DNA of 64,000 nt from Marinithermofilum abyssi. GTDB taxonomy: Bacteria; Bacillota; Bacilli; Thermoactinomycetales; DSM-45169. A program made the position numbers and the translations under genes. Shown here one piece after another: positions 51,940-61,795 of this stretch. The notes below the pieces were generated by a model, which was not told the origin of the DNA, made no database searches, and saw only the letters and a program-made list of their open reading frames with translations. The DNA is taken from positions 310,001-374,000 of the forward strand of contig NZ_BMHQ01000002.1 in assembly GCF_014641195.1 (NCBI RefSeq). The letters run 5' to 3'. Numbering within the stretch: position 1 is the first letter of the stretch; each line of letters begins with the position of its first letter.

Positions 51940-52851
51940 TTATACTTTTGCCTCCGCTTTTTTCCACTCTTCCGCTTGCTCCTCCACCACGTCCAAGAGC
52001 CGCTCCAGTGCCGGAGTCAACCATTTGTCCCTATGGTAAGCGAGTTGAGTAACCACCCGGTCTTCCCGGTGCTTCCAGTTCAGAGCAATCAACTTGCCTT
52101 CCTTCAACTCTTCCACCACTGTCATAATCGGTAAATAGGAGATCCCCAGACCGGCCATCACACAGTTTTTGATGGCCTCCACATTCCAAAACTCCATCTG
52201 GTCATCACTTGGTATTCCCGCCTTCTTCAGCCGGTAATCCAATAGCTCCCGGTAGGTGCATCCCGCTTCCGTCTTAAGCAAGGTTTCCCCTTGTAATGCT
52301 TCCGGCAGTACTTCCTCGTTGGAAGCCAACGGGTGATGCGGTGGGGCGATCATAACCAACTCTTCGTCCACCAGGGAGCGAATGACCAGATCTTCCTCAT
52401 CACGGGGCTCTTCCAGCAAAAAAGCCACGTCCAGCTCTCCTTTACGCAGTTTGGCGCGCATTTTCCAACAGTGGCCCGGCTGCATCACTAGTTTCACTTG
52501 CGGATAACGCCGCCGATACTCCCTCAAGATGACTGGCAGCCGATATGCGGTGAGGGATTCCGGTGCCCCGATCACCAGGGTACCGGTGGGCGCATCGCCT
52601 GCGCCGGCCACCTCCAACGCCCGGCGGGACAGTTGCATCATATCCCGGACATAAGGGAGCAGACGCTTCCCGGCTTCCGTCAGCACCACTTTTTTACCCA
52701 GGCGATCAAAGAGGGGCCTCCCCAGCTCTCTCTCCAACGCTTGGATATGAGCGGTAATCGTCGACTGAGCATAACCCAAATGTTCCCCCGCCCGGGTGAA
52801 TCCTCCTTCTTCTGCCACTACCTGGAATGTATGCAAATGGCGTAATTCCAC
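51940..52851 (-). CDS. LysR-family transcriptional regulator
   Basis: This encodes 303 residues from GTG 52851 (ELRHLHTFQVVAEEGGFTRA), with AAAGG nine bases upstream. An ATG at 52860 overlaps the ribosome site, and the frame runs open to 53067 without coding character. The HTH covers residues 17-37, and the effector domain lies from about 90 to 295. It is divergent from the APC permease, which it most likely controls. The typical T-N11-A operator was not searched for exhaustively. Confidence 0.9.
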   Translation of the reverse strand: MELRHLHTFQVVAEEGGFTRAGEHLGYAQSTITAHIQALERELGRPLFDRLGKKVVLTEAGKRLLPYVRDMMQLSRRALEVAGAGDAPTGTLVIGAPESLTAYRLPVILREYRRRYPQVKLVMQPGHCWKMRAKLRKGELDVAFLLEEPRDEEDLVIRSLVDEELVMIAPPHHPLASNEEVLPEALQGETLLKTEAGCTYRELLDYRLKKAGIPSDDQMEFWNVEAIKNCVMAGLGISYLPIMTVVEELKEGKLIALNWKHREDRVVTQLAYHRDKWLTPALERLLDVVEEQAEEWKKAEAKV

Positions 52852-52963
52852 CTGGAACATCCTTTCCCATCGGATATACCGATCATTTTCATCAAAATCA
52901 TTCATTTTATAAATACCATGAATCGCCTTAGAATAGAAGTAACAAACAAAGGGAGTTGCGCGT

Positions 52964-54286
52964 ATGAAAGAGAAAAAAATGGGTGCTTGGCTGCTCAGCG
53001 GCCTAATCATCGGACCGATACTCGGTTCCGGCATTATTCTCCTGCCCCCGATGATCGTCCAAACCACCGGCGATTACGCCTTGCTGGCATGGGTGATGAT
53101 CCTGGGACTGGGGTTCCTCTTTGCCCGCCTTTTCGGCCGCTTGAGCCTGGCCTATCCTGGCGATGCCGGAGCCGCTCTGGCAGTAGAACATGCCTTCGGG
53201 CCAAGGTTTCGCCAGTTGTCCGCATTGTATCTCCTATCGGCCATTGGGGTGGGCCCGGTGGTGGTATTGCACACCGCAGGTGAATTTTTCAGTGTGTGGA
53301 TCCACGGCGACTTAAGCGGATCGATATGGTACGGCTTGTTGCTGTGGATCGGGTGCATCCTCATTCTGTTCGGACATATTACTTTCGTGAGCAAAATTTC
53401 CCTGGTTCTCTCTTCAGCCGCCGCCCTGATCCTCGTTTGCGGGAGTTGGGCGGCCATCCCCTATTTTCGGAAAGGTGACTGGATCGCCACACCCTTTGAG
53501 TGGGGTTCCTTTGGCAGCGGGTTGCTCCTTTTGTTCTGGGCCCTGGCCGGTTGGGAAATTATCGGGAATTACAGCAATGAGGTGCGCAACCGGGAAAAAA
53601 CCATTCCCCGGGCAATACTGATCAGCACCTTGATCATCGCCCTGGTCAGCCTTTCCGTCGCCGCTTCCGCCCAGTGGATCGATCCTGCCCGCTTGCATTT
53701 GGCTGAAAAGCAGCCCCTGTTGTTGACTGTCGTACTCTACCCGTTATTGGGTCCAGCCGCGATGCCGCTGTTATCCACGATTACGGCAGGACTTTGTATC
53801 AGCACGGTCCTGCTGGTGATGGGCGGCACTTCCCGCCTCATGGCCTCCCAAGCGGAACAAGGCACTTTCCCCCAGTTTCTCGCCCGACGAAACCGCCGGA
53901 ATGTCCCCATCGCAGGAATCGCTTTTTTAGGGTGCATTCATTTGGCTGTCTTTGCAGCATTGGGGATGGGGTGGCTGCAACCGCAAAGCCTGGTTGCCAT
54001 CGCCAACTCCTTTTTTATCGGCAATGCCCTCCTCGGCGTTTTGGCCGCCGCCCGCCTGATCCGCGACTGGAAGATCCGCTGTACTGCCGCCATCTTGACG
54101 GTAGGCTTTTTCCTGCTGTTGCTCCAAATTCCCTGGTGGGTTTGGATTTGGATGCTTGCTTTGGCATGGTTGGCCTGGAAACAGCAAGGCAAATATCGAG
54201 TCGTGTCAACCAACGCACAGCCCGGAGGAAATCCATCACAAAAGCTGACTCCCGCCGATGCGTCACACCAACTGCCTGCCCACTGA
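52964..54286 (+). CDS. APC-family amino-acid permease (YjeH-like)
   Basis: This 440-residue permease has 12 predicted transmembrane helices. The APC start (LLSGLIIGPILGSGIILLPP) contains the unwound GSG substrate-binding helix, and helix 6 (LLLFWALAGWEIIGNYSNEV) is typical of the YjeH subgroup. E. coli YjeH exports methionine and branched-chain amino acids. The direction here is unknown. The tail after residue 410 is hydrophilic. It has a good ribosome site (AAAGGGAG) and a divergent LysR gene. Confidence 0.9.
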   Translation: MKEKKMGAWLLSGLIIGPILGSGIILLPPMIVQTTGDYALLAWVMILGLGFLFARLFGRLSLAYPGDAGAALAVEHAFGPRFRQLSALYLLSAIGVGPVVVLHTAGEFFSVWIHGDLSGSIWYGLLLWIGCILILFGHITFVSKISLVLSSAAALILVCGSWAAIPYFRKGDWIATPFEWGSFGSGLLLLFWALAGWEIIGNYSNEVRNREKTIPRAILISTLIIALVSLSVAASAQWIDPARLHLAEKQPLLLTVVLYPLLGPAAMPLLSTITAGLCISTVLLVMGGTSRLMASQAEQGTFPQFLARRNRRNVPIAGIAFLGCIHLAVFAALGMGWLQPQSLVAIANSFFIGNALLGVLAAARLIRDWKIRCTAAILTVGFFLLLLQIPWWVWIWMLALAWLAWKQQGKYRVVSTNAQPGGNPSQKLTPADASHQLPAH

Positions 54287-54349
54287 AGCATCCTTTTTTT
54301 CTTCTACGTAACATTGTTCTCATCCATAAAATCGAGGAGGGATCCTTCA

Positions 54350-54719
54350 TGAACAATATCCTGATTCTGTACGGCAGCAGCCGCCCCGGCGGCAACTCCG
54401 AAATCCTGACGGAAAAAGCGGTCGAAGGGCTGGAATGAAAAACTTTATTGACCGCTGGTCTCAAAGTATGCGTGAGCCGGATCTGAACTTCAGCGATCGC
54501 ATGGCTCAGAAAGAAGCATATGTCCTCATCACCGGCGGCGATCAACCCAAAATCAAAGGACTCCCCCTGATCCAGCAATTTCACTGGATTCTTGACTTTG
54601 TCGGAGCCCGCCTCCATCGCTGGATCATCGGGGAAGGGAACCGTCCGGGGGATGTGCTGCAGGATGCGGAAGCTCTTCGCCAAGCAGAAGAATGGAACCG
54701 GTTGTTGCAGAGCAGATAA
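54350..54719 (+). pseudogene. NAD(P)H-dependent FMN reductase with internal deletion
   Basis: The first 29 codons (ATG 54350 after AGGAGGG) are a normal flavodoxin-fold start (NILILYGSSRPGGNSEILTE). The reading then ends in TGA. In another frame from 54435 the C-terminal ~95 residues appear (KNFIDRWSQSMREPDLNF, LITGGDQPKIKGLPLI, IGEGNRPGDVLQD). The ~60 residues between, with the FMN-ring loop, are missing. So an internal deletion has removed the flavin site; the junction is at about 54434. Confidence 0.8.
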
Positions 54720-54726
54720 GTGGACA

Positions 54727-54791
54727 AAAGAAGCCCTTTTGCCTCGCGCTCTATAGCGACTCGGCAAAAGGGCTTCTTGCTCTCCTATGCA
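54727..54791 (-). repeat. Dispersed repeat copy B; long terminator hairpin
   Basis: Arms AAGAAGCCCTTTTGCC and GGCAAAAGGGCTTCTT make a 16-bp perfect stem with a 20-base loop. The right arm and its flank, read on the minus strand, match 44794-44832. It lies between two convergent units and probably terminates both. Confidence 0.75.
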
Positions 54792-54825
54792 GATGCTCGA
54801 ATGATACCGTCCAATGGGAAGGGTA

Positions 54826-55734
54826 TCAGGCATGTTTCTTCTGGGCTTCTTGTTCACAAGACTCGCTGCAATAGCCGTGGTACTTTTCTTCACAGTCCGA
54901 GCAGCAGAGATGCAGCTTATGACAGCGGGTATTTTCACAGTTGATATAGTTCTCCGTCGGACCGCCGCAGTGATAACACCGGCCGACGACAGTTTCATTC
55001 ACCCGGTTGACAGGTACCGACAGGCGCTCGTCGAAGACGAAGCACTTACCTTCAAAGTCTTTCCCCTTTACTTCCGGATCCTTGCCATAGGTGACAATCC
55101 CTCCGTCCAGCTGGGCCACATCCTTGAATCCTTCCTCCAGCATAAAGGCGGTCAGCTTTTCACAGCGGATCCCGCCGGTACAGTAGGTGATGATTTTTTT
55201 GTCCTTCTTATCCCCCAGATTCTTTTTGATCCACTCAGGGAACTCCCGGAAGGATTTCACCTCGGGACGAATCGCGCCTTTAAAATGGCCCAGGTCATAC
55301 TCATAGTCGTTGCGGCCATCGATCACCAACACGTCATCCCGCTGCAACAGCTCGTAGAACTCTTTCGGGCTCAGACGCTTCCCGCTCTTTTTATTCGGGT
55401 CCAAATCTTTGTCCACGCGGAACGTAACCAGCTCCTTTTTGGGCCGGACATGCAATTTCTTAAAGGCGTGGCCGTCGTGGGGATCCACCTTGAACGGCAT
55501 GTCCCGGAAGCGGGGATCTTCATGCATCGCCTCCATATACGCCTCCGTGGCGGCGACAGTACCGGAAACAGTGCCGTTGATCCCCTCTTTCGCAACCAGG
55601 ATGCGCCCCTTCAGCCCCAGTTCTCGGCAAAAAGAGAGATGCTCCTCGGCAAATGCCTCCGGATCTTCAATCGGTACATATTGGTAATATAATAACACTT
55701 GGTATTGGTCGTTTTTTGCAGACAAACTCTTCAC
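54826..55734 (-). CDS. trhO: tRNA uridine(34) hydroxylase TrhO (rhodanese-like)
   Basis: This encodes 302 residues. An N-terminal ferredoxin-like domain (about 10-110, [16 protein letters not shown]) precedes a rhodanese domain (about 125-215) with [19 protein letters not shown] and the catalytic loop CTGGIRCEK (C185). A C-terminal Cys-rich stretch ([22 protein letters not shown]) probably binds zinc. TrhO proteins hydroxylate U34 of tRNA with O2 to ho5U. The gene complements the mnmL-mnmM pair elsewhere in the window in decoding wobble position 34. Confidence 0.93.
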   Translation of the reverse strand: MKSLSAKNDQYQVLLYYQYVPIEDPEAFAEEHLSFCRELGLKGRILVAKEGINGTVSGTVAATEAYMEAMHEDPRFRDMPFKVDPHDGHAFKKLHVRPKKELVTFRVDKDLDPNKKSGKRLSPKEFYELLQRDDVLVIDGRNDYEYDLGHFKGAIRPEVKSFREFPEWIKKNLGDKKDKKIITYCTGGIRCEKLTAFMLEEGFKDVAQLDGGIVTYGKDPEVKGKDFEGKCFVFDERLSVPVNRVNETVVGRCYHCGGPTENYINCENTRCHKLHLCCSDCEEKYHGYCSESCEQEAQKKHA

Positions 55735-55880
55735 TCTCCTTCGTCACAACCCGCCTAGGGAACGATCGGTAGGCAATTCCCCCGAACGTCCCCTTCCCAT
55801 TGTAAACCAAGTTCCCGCCGAAGGGAAAAGGTGGTTATTACTCGAAGTGTTTAGTCCAATCCATATACCGGTCTTCTGGG

Positions 55881-56781
55881 TCACACTACTTTCCCTCTCC
55901 GGTTCATCAACATTAATCCGCCTACGATCAAGATCATTCCCAAGAAGGTCGTTAAAGGGAATGGCCGAAAACAGCATAATCCAACAGCGCCGTCACAGGG
56001 GGAACGCAGTAGAAGAGGCTGGTGACATTCGTCAGATGTCCCCGGCGAATCAGAAGATACAACAACAGCGTGGCGCCAACGGAAATGATTAGGACCATCC
56101 AAGCCAGAGCGATGCCAAACTGAATAGTCCAACTTACCGCATACGATTCAAACACGAGTGCCAAAAAGACAGCAGGATGGAGCTTACCGTATATTGAAGG
56201 GCCATATTGGCGGGTAAGCTCAGGGAAATGCGCTTCTGCCAGATGGTCCCGATGGTGATACTGGCCAAAGACAACAGTGCACTGCCGATTCCAACGACGG
56301 AAATGGTCCCTATAAAGATACTGTCTCCCACCACCAGGACCAAGCCCTGGATCCCTAGCAGCAACCCCAGCCACTGGTTTTTATTCGTCTCTTCTTTTGC
56401 AAAAACGGCTGTTAATATGGGGTGTGCTCCCAGGATAATCGCCAACAAGCCGGGAAACACCTCGTAAGCCAGTGCCAGGAAGAAAAAAATCTGATAGCCG
56501 ACCTGAAGAAAAAAGCCCGTTATCAGGATATCCCGCCACTCCACCCATTGGGTGGGAAACGCCGGCCTTAGACGGAAACAGATCAGCCACATGATCACAG
56601 TGGACAAGAGTAATCGGAGAGCCAGGAAGTTGAAGGGTCGGGCTTCGTCCAAACCCAGTTCGACAAAAATCCCTCCGCTGCTCCACATGACCACAAATGC
56701 AAGAGAAACCCACACTCCTCTTTTGGCCATCAGCGATCCGGGATGAGCGGATTCTTCCGGTACTTTGTTCGCTTGCTCCAT
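55881..56781 (-). pseudogene. EamA/DMT-family transporter with two frameshifts
   Basis: The gene starts at ATG 56781 (EQANKVPEES, after GGAGGG). Eight hydrophobic segments are readable in order: FVVMWSSGGIFVELGL in the first EamA domain, then ALAYEVFPGLLAIILGAHP and FIGTISVVGIGSALLSL. Near 56180 the frame breaks; it continues one frame on (LALVFESYAVSWTIQFGIAL) and breaks again near 55962, resuming at TTFLGMILIVGGLMLM. Both breaks are restored by adding one T to a short T-run (minus strand). EamA proteins export metabolites or amino acids. Real inactivation or sequencing errors are both possible. Confidence 0.8.
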
Positions 56782-56984
56782 GCCAAGCCCTCCAATAGCC
56801 GAATGGAATCCTTTTGATCCTTTTCGAGAGTGTAGAAATAAGTCCTCCCTGAAATCCCTCAAGACGTGGCATATAGGAATAGCCAACTCGTGTCTGTGTA
56901 TCGGACATACGCCGCTTTTATTCTGATAATTATTTAGATTGACAAAGAACTGAATATTGTGTTTAACTGTCACCGAAAAGTGGT

Positions 56985-57005
56985 AAACAGGTCATCTGAT
57001 GATCT
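56985..57005 (+). promoter_or_regulatory. Palindrome upstream of lctP, possible LutR-type operator
   Basis: TCATCTGATGA (56992-57002) is an 11-bp perfect palindrome about 60 bases before the lctP start. It has the size of GntR-family operators, and lut operons are usually controlled by such a repressor. This is motif-based only. Confidence 0.35.
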
Positions 57006-57062
57006 GGTACCATCCTAGCACAGACGGAAGCAAGGAAATAATATCAAAGGAGGGGTTGTTGG

Positions 57063-58688
57063 ATGTGGACACAGGTTTATGAACCGGTTCTCGGCAATAC
57101 GTGGCTGTCCGCTTTGGTCGCGGCGATCCCCATCTTCTTTTTCTTTTGGGCGCTCGCCTACAAACGGATGAAAGGACACTTGGCAGGCTTGATCACCGTG
57201 GGCCTAGCCCTGTTGATCGCCGTTCTCGTCTACCGGATGCCGGCGCCGCTTGCAGGTGCGTCATTTGGTTACGGCTTCTTTACTGGCCTGTTTCCGATCG
57301 GCTGGATTATTATAAACGCCGTCTTCTTATACAAAATAACCGTAAAGACAGGACAGTTCGACATCATCCGTTCCTCCATCGTTTCGATTACCGATGACCA
57401 TCGGTTGCAGGCACTTCTGATCGCGTTTTGTTTCGGCGCTTTCCTGGAAGGGTCCGCCGGTTTCGGAACACCGGTGGCCATATCGGCGGCGCTGTTGACG
57501 GGACTGGGCTTCCGTCCCTTGTATGCAGCGGGTATCTGCCTGATTGCCAATACGTCTCCCGTCGCCTTCGGAGCGATCGGGATCCCGATTATCGTCGCCG
57601 GTAAGACAACGGGCCTGGACACCATGGCGCTCAGCGAGATGGCCGGCCGGCAGCTTCCTTTCCTGACGATGTTTGTTCCCCTGTGGCTGATCATCATCAT
57701 GGCCGGTTGGAAAGGGGCGCGGGAAGTGATGCCTGCCATCCTGGTCACCAGCGGCACCTTTGCTCTCGTCCAGTTCCTTTCGTCCAACTACCTGGGCCCG
57801 GAATTACCCGACGTACTCTCGTCCCTGCTCAGCATCGTCGCGCTGATTTTCCTGTTAAAAGTATGGAAGCCCAAATCCCTCTTCCGCTTCGACAAAGAGA
57901 CGTACCGACCCGAACAGAAGCGGGAGACCCACACTGCCGGCCAGGTGGTTCGCGCCTGGTCCCCCTTCATCGTCCTGACGGTGCTGATCATTATCTGGAG
58001 CATCCCGGCACTGAAGGAACAACTGAACCAGCTCACCTTGGAAATCTCGTTCCCGATACTTCATGAAGCGGTTGCCCAGGCGGCACCGATTGTGCCGAAG
58101 ACAACTCCCTACGCCGCCCTGTACAAGCTGGATTGGCTGGCGTCAGCGGGAACGGCCATTTTACTCTCTTGTCTGGCAAGTCTCTTGTTTGTAAAGATGA
58201 AGTTTTCCGAGTGGGTCAAGACCTTTGGCGAGACGGTGAAAGAGCTTCGCTTACCGCTTCTTACCATTGTATCCGTACTGGGCCTGGCTTACGTCTACAA
58301 CTATACCGGCATGAGCGCCACCCTCGGGTTGGCGATGGCCAATACCGGATTCCTGTTTCCCTTCTTCGCCCCGGTATTGGGCTGGCTGGGCGTTTTCCTG
58401 ACCGGGAGCGACACCTCCTCCAACGCCCTTTTCGGCAACTTGCAAAAAATCACCGCCAACCAAATCGGTATCGACCCGACACTCACCGTGGCCGCCAACT
58501 CCACCGGCGGGGTGACCGGAAAGATGATCTCGCCCCAGTCCATTGCTGTAGCGACGGCGTCGGCGGGACTGGTAGGCAAGGAAGGGGACTTGTTCCGCTT
58601 CACCTTGAAGCACAGCTTTCTCTTTCTCCTGATCGTCTCGATCATCACCATGCTGCAGGCTTATGTCTTCATCTGGATGGTCCCTTAA
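57063..58688 (+). CDS. lctP: L-lactate permease
   Basis: This 541-residue permease has 13-14 predicted transmembrane segments. Family marks are the GSAGFGTPVAISAALL motif near 135, LGWLGVFLTGSDTSSNALFG near 445 and NSTGGVTGKMISPQSIA near 480. It imports lactate (and often glycolate) with protons. The ribosome site GGAGGGG lies before ATG 57063. The gene leads the lctP-lutA-lutB-lutC unit. Confidence 0.96.
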   Translation: MWTQVYEPVLGNTWLSALVAAIPIFFFFWALAYKRMKGHLAGLITVGLALLIAVLVYRMPAPLAGASFGYGFFTGLFPIGWIIINAVFLYKITVKTGQFDIIRSSIVSITDDHRLQALLIAFCFGAFLEGSAGFGTPVAISAALLTGLGFRPLYAAGICLIANTSPVAFGAIGIPIIVAGKTTGLDTMALSEMAGRQLPFLTMFVPLWLIIIMAGWKGAREVMPAILVTSGTFALVQFLSSNYLGPELPDVLSSLLSIVALIFLLKVWKPKSLFRFDKETYRPEQKRETHTAGQVVRAWSPFIVLTVLIIIWSIPALKEQLNQLTLEISFPILHEAVAQAAPIVPKTTPYAALYKLDWLASAGTAILLSCLASLLFVKMKFSEWVKTFGETVKELRLPLLTIVSVLGLAYVYNYTGMSATLGLAMANTGFLFPFFAPVLGWLGVFLTGSDTSSNALFGNLQKITANQIGIDPTLTVAANSTGGVTGKMISPQSIAVATASAGLVGKEGDLFRFTLKHSFLFLLIVSIITMLQAYVFIWMVP

Positions 58689-58781
58689 CGGGCCTTCTGT
58701 AACGGAAATTTTCCAGCGATTTACTTCCATAACTCTGGGGTCTCTTTCGCAGCACCCCGGTCAAAAAGAGAGGAGATGCCG

Positions 58782-59510
58782 ATGCGGGTCGGTTTGTATA
58801 TCACCTGCCTGTCGGACGTGTTTTTTCCGGAAGTAGGCATCAGCATGGTACGTGTACTGCGCCGTCTGGGTGTGGATGTCGATTTCCCGGAGGCGCAAAC
58901 CTGTTGTGGACAGCCCGCCTATAACAGCGGCTACCGGGAGGAAGCTAAAAAAGCGGCCCGCCAAATGATCCGTGCTTTTGACGGATATGAGGCTGTTGTC
59001 ACCCCTTCCGGTTCTTGCGCCGCTATGGTGCGTCACGACTATCCGAAGCTGCTCACGGGCGACGGAGAGTGGGAAACTCGAGCGCGGGAATTGGCAGACA
59101 AGTGTTGCGAGTTTTCCGAGTTTATCGTCAAGCATCTGGGAAAACAACGCATAGAGGCCCGGCTGGAAGGAACGGCCACCTACCACCATTCCTGCCACAT
59201 GTACCGGGGCTTGGGCTTGGCGGATCCACCGCTGACCCTTCTGTCCCGGGTGGAAGGGCTGACAGTAAAAGAACTTCCCCACCGTGACGACTGTTGCGGG
59301 TTTGGAGGCACCTTCGCCGTCAAGATGGCGGATATCTCCACGGCCATGGCCGACGAAAAGATCGCCCATGTGGAAGATACGGGAGCCGAGTTTCTGATCG
59401 GTTCCGACATGAGCTGTCTGATGCACCTGGGAGGGCGTCTTCGCCGGAAAGGAAAACCGGTGGAAATCTTGCACGTCGCACAAGTGCTGGACCGGGGGAT
59501 GATCTCATGA
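58782..59510 (+). CDS. lutA: L-lactate utilisation protein LutA (CCG Fe-S)
   Basis: This encodes 242 residues from ATG 58782, with AGGAG upstream; an ATG two codons before is possible. It has two cysteine-rich CCG domains: [17 protein letters not shown] (first) and [18 protein letters not shown] (second), with GSCAAM and [10 protein letters not shown] between. LutA works with LutB and LutC to oxidise L-lactate to pyruvate. Its stop overlaps the lutB start by three bases. Confidence 0.95.
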   Translation: MRVGLYITCLSDVFFPEVGISMVRVLRRLGVDVDFPEAQTCCGQPAYNSGYREEAKKAARQMIRAFDGYEAVVTPSGSCAAMVRHDYPKLLTGDGEWETRARELADKCCEFSEFIVKHLGKQRIEARLEGTATYHHSCHMYRGLGLADPPLTLLSRVEGLTVKELPHRDDCCGFGGTFAVKMADISTAMADEKIAHVEDTGAEFLIGSDMSCLMHLGGRLRRKGKPVEILHVAQVLDRGMIS

Positions 59511-60931
59511 ACCCGCATACCAACCGAGACCCCTTCCCGAAGCGCGTGGAGAAAGCATTGGACGACGGGTTTCTGCGGGAAGCAGTCCGAAAAACCCAGA
59601 ACAAGCTCCGCACAGGAAAAAAGACCGCCGAAACGGAAGTGGGCAACTGGGAAGATTGGCGCCTGCGGGCGGAAGCGATCCGTCGTCACACCATCGAAAA
59701 CCTGGATTACTACCTGGACCGGTTTGCCTATAACGTGGAGAAAGCAGGCGGCCATGTCCACTTCGCCGATACAGCCTCCGATGTGCTGGAGGTGGTGACC
59801 GGTCTGATTCGGGAGAAAAACGCCCGGTCCGTCGTCAAGTCCAAGTCGATGGTTTCCGAAGAAGTGGAGCTGAATCGCATTTTGGAAGAGATGGGTGTGG
59901 AAGTGGTAGAATCCGACCTGGGTGAATATATCGTCCAGCTGGCGGAAGAAACCCCTTCCCACATCATCATCCCCGCCATCCACAAGAGCCGGAAGCAAGT
60001 GGCCGAACTCTTTTCCCGGGAAGCGGGAGAACCGCTGCCGGAAGAAACACGGGCCCTGACCCGCTTTGCCCGGCAACGGATGCGACACAAGTTCCTTCAA
60101 GCGGATATCGGGATTACAGGATGCAACTTCGGCGTGGCCGAGTCGGGTTCCGTAATCCTGGTGAGCAACGAGGGAAACGCCCGACTCACCACCACTCTCC
60201 CCAAAACCCATATCGTCATTATGGGAATGGAGCGGATTGCCCCCCGCTGGACGGACCTGGATATCCTCTTGTCGATGCTCACCCGGAGCGCCACGGGACA
60301 AAAAATTACCAGCTACGTGACGGCTATCACGGGACCGAAGCGGGCGGGAGATCAGGACGGTCCCGAGGAATTGCATGTTATCGTGGTGGACAATGGCCGG
60401 TCGGACATCCTGGGCGGAGAGTACCAGGATGTGCTGCACTGTATCCGCTGCGGCGCCTGCATCAATGTCTGCCCTGTCTACCGCCACATCGGGGGACACG
60501 CTTACGGAGGAGTCTATCCCGGTCCGATCGGCGCGGTGCTCACCCCTCTGCTGGAAGGGTTCGACGAGTGGGAAGAGCTCCCCTACGCATCCAGCTTGTG
60601 CGGGGCTTGCACCGATGCCTGTCCGGTTCGGATCCCCCTTCACGAATATCTCCTCGATCTGCGGGCGGATGAAGTGGAGGAGAAGCGGACGCCGCTAGCG
60701 GAGCGGCTTGCGTTTAAGGGATATGCCGCATTGACGGAGCGGCCTTTCCTCTTTTCCGCAGCGGCCAAAGGCGGATACCTCGCCTCCCTCCCTTTCAGCG
60801 ACGAGGAAGGGATGATCCGCCAGGAGCTGGGACCGCTCGCCGCCTGGACCCAAACGCGTGACTTCCCCGCTCCCGCCCGCCGTTCCTTCCGGGATTGGTG
60901 GAAGCAGGAAGGGAGCAATGAGGATGACTAA
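59507..60931 (+). CDS. lutB: L-lactate utilisation Fe-S protein LutB
   Basis: This encodes 474 residues from ATG 59507 (frame open far upstream, but that part overlaps lutA). An N-terminal LUD domain (about 60-300) contains [18 protein letters not shown] ferredoxin-like domain with two [4Fe-4S] motifs follows: [12 protein letters not shown] (about 311-322) and CGACTDACP (about 365-373). It is the electron-transfer subunit of the LutABC lactate oxidase. The stop overlaps lutC by about 14 bases. Confidence 0.95.
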   Translation: MNPHTNRDPFPKRVEKALDDGFLREAVRKTQNKLRTGKKTAETEVGNWEDWRLRAEAIRRHTIENLDYYLDRFAYNVEKAGGHVHFADTASDVLEVVTGLIREKNARSVVKSKSMVSEEVELNRILEEMGVEVVESDLGEYIVQLAEETPSHIIIPAIHKSRKQVAELFSREAGEPLPEETRALTRFARQRMRHKFLQADIGITGCNFGVAESGSVILVSNEGNARLTTTLPKTHIVIMGMERIAPRWTDLDILLSMLTRSATGQKITSYVTAITGPKRAGDQDGPEELHVIVVDNGRSDILGGEYQDVLHCIRCGACINVCPVYRHIGGHAYGGVYPGPIGAVLTPLLEGFDEWEELPYASSLCGACTDACPVRIPLHEYLLDLRADEVEEKRTPLAERLAFKGYAALTERPFLFSAAAKGGYLASLPFSDEEGMIRQELGPLAAWTQTRDFPAPARRSFRDWWKQEGSNEDD

Positions 60932-61622
60932 ATCAGCCAAAAACCGTTTTCTCAACAAGCTGTCCGCCCGCCTTGGCCGCCCCTTGCCGGAACCAGTCAC
61001 ACCGCCGGAGTGGGAAAGTCACCCCTGGAATCACCTGACGGAAGGAAACGGACCGGAGGACTGGGTAAAGCAGTTCGTTGACAACCTGACTGCCGCCGGC
61101 GGTGAAGTGGTTCGGGTAAAAAACCGGTTCGCCCTGAAAAAACAGATTCACCAGGATCTGCAGGAAACAGGGTGTCAGCGATTGGTTGTGTGGAAGGAGG
61201 AACCGCTCCTTTCCCTGATCGACTCCGCCGAGCTGGACGAGGTGACCGTTTGGAGTCCGGACCAACCGCCGGAAGAACTCCTCGCTCGGGCGGAACAGGC
61301 GGACGCCGGCCTGGTATCTGCAGAATGGGGCCTCGCCTTCACCGGCACCGTCTTTCTCTGGAACGAACGCGGCCGGGGCCGCATTGTCAGCCTGTTACCC
61401 ACCCGTTGTTTGGTCGTGCTATCCGAAGAGCGAATCGCCCCTCGGATGGAGCCGGTGCTCGCCTGGATCCGTGAGCAAGAGAAAGTACCCGCCTGCCTCA
61501 ACTTTATCTCCGGTCCCAGCCGGACATCGGATATCGAAAACGACCTCAGCATCGGGGTGCACGGGCCGGGCAGCCTCCGGGTATATTTGTTGGCGGAAAA
61601 TGATAGTAGAAATAAAAGGTGA
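60918..61622 (+). CDS. lutC: L-lactate utilisation protein LutC
   Basis: This encodes 234 residues. Candidate starts are ATG 60918 and ATG 60924; the ribosome site AGGAAGGGAG fits either. It is a LUD-domain protein, with [17 protein letters not shown], the segment with [17 protein letters not shown], and the ending [20 protein letters not shown]. No Fe-S motif is present, as usual. It is the third component for lactate oxidation. A terminator follows. Confidence 0.94.
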   Translation: MRMTKSAKNRFLNKLSARLGRPLPEPVTPPEWESHPWNHLTEGNGPEDWVKQFVDNLTAAGGEVVRVKNRFALKKQIHQDLQETGCQRLVVWKEEPLLSLIDSAELDEVTVWSPDQPPEELLARAEQADAGLVSAEWGLAFTGTVFLWNERGRGRIVSLLPTRCLVVLSEERIAPRMEPVLAWIREQEKVPACLNFISGPSRTSDIENDLSIGVHGPGSLRVYLLAENDSRNKR

Positions 61623-61644
61623 CGAAAGTTCATCCGCTTTGTAT

Positions 61645-61711
61645 CAAACACCCCTCTAAAATAGATGGGCCTATGAAATGGCGGAATTACTATAGGGGGG
61701 TGTTTTTTATT
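61645..61711 (+). terminator. Terminator of lctP-lutABC
   Basis: AAACACCCCTCTA pairs with TAGGGGGGTGTTT around a ~35-base loop, followed by TTTATTT. Confidence 0.7.
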
Positions 61712-61759
61712 TGACGCTGAAGAGGGAGCAACGGGTAGAAAAGCTTTTCGTGTGAACAA

Positions 61760-61793
61760 GCAGGCCTGCCCAACTTTGGACAGGCTTTTGTTC
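61760..61793. terminator. Second hairpin, between lutC and panE
   Basis: GCCTGCCCAA / TTGGACAGGC stem followed by TTTTGTT (plus strand). It may also close panE. Confidence 0.6.
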
Positions 61794-61795
61794 GG

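Noticed and set aside
51940-53067. Longer 375-residue form of the LysR regulator
   Set aside because: The extra 72 residues overlap the divergent promoter and permease start and lack coding character; the GTG at 52851 gives the usual LysR N-terminus.
59180-60643. Minus-strand 487-codon frame over lutA and lutB
   Set aside because: It is antisense to lutA/lutB, with no ribosome site and a translation without domains.
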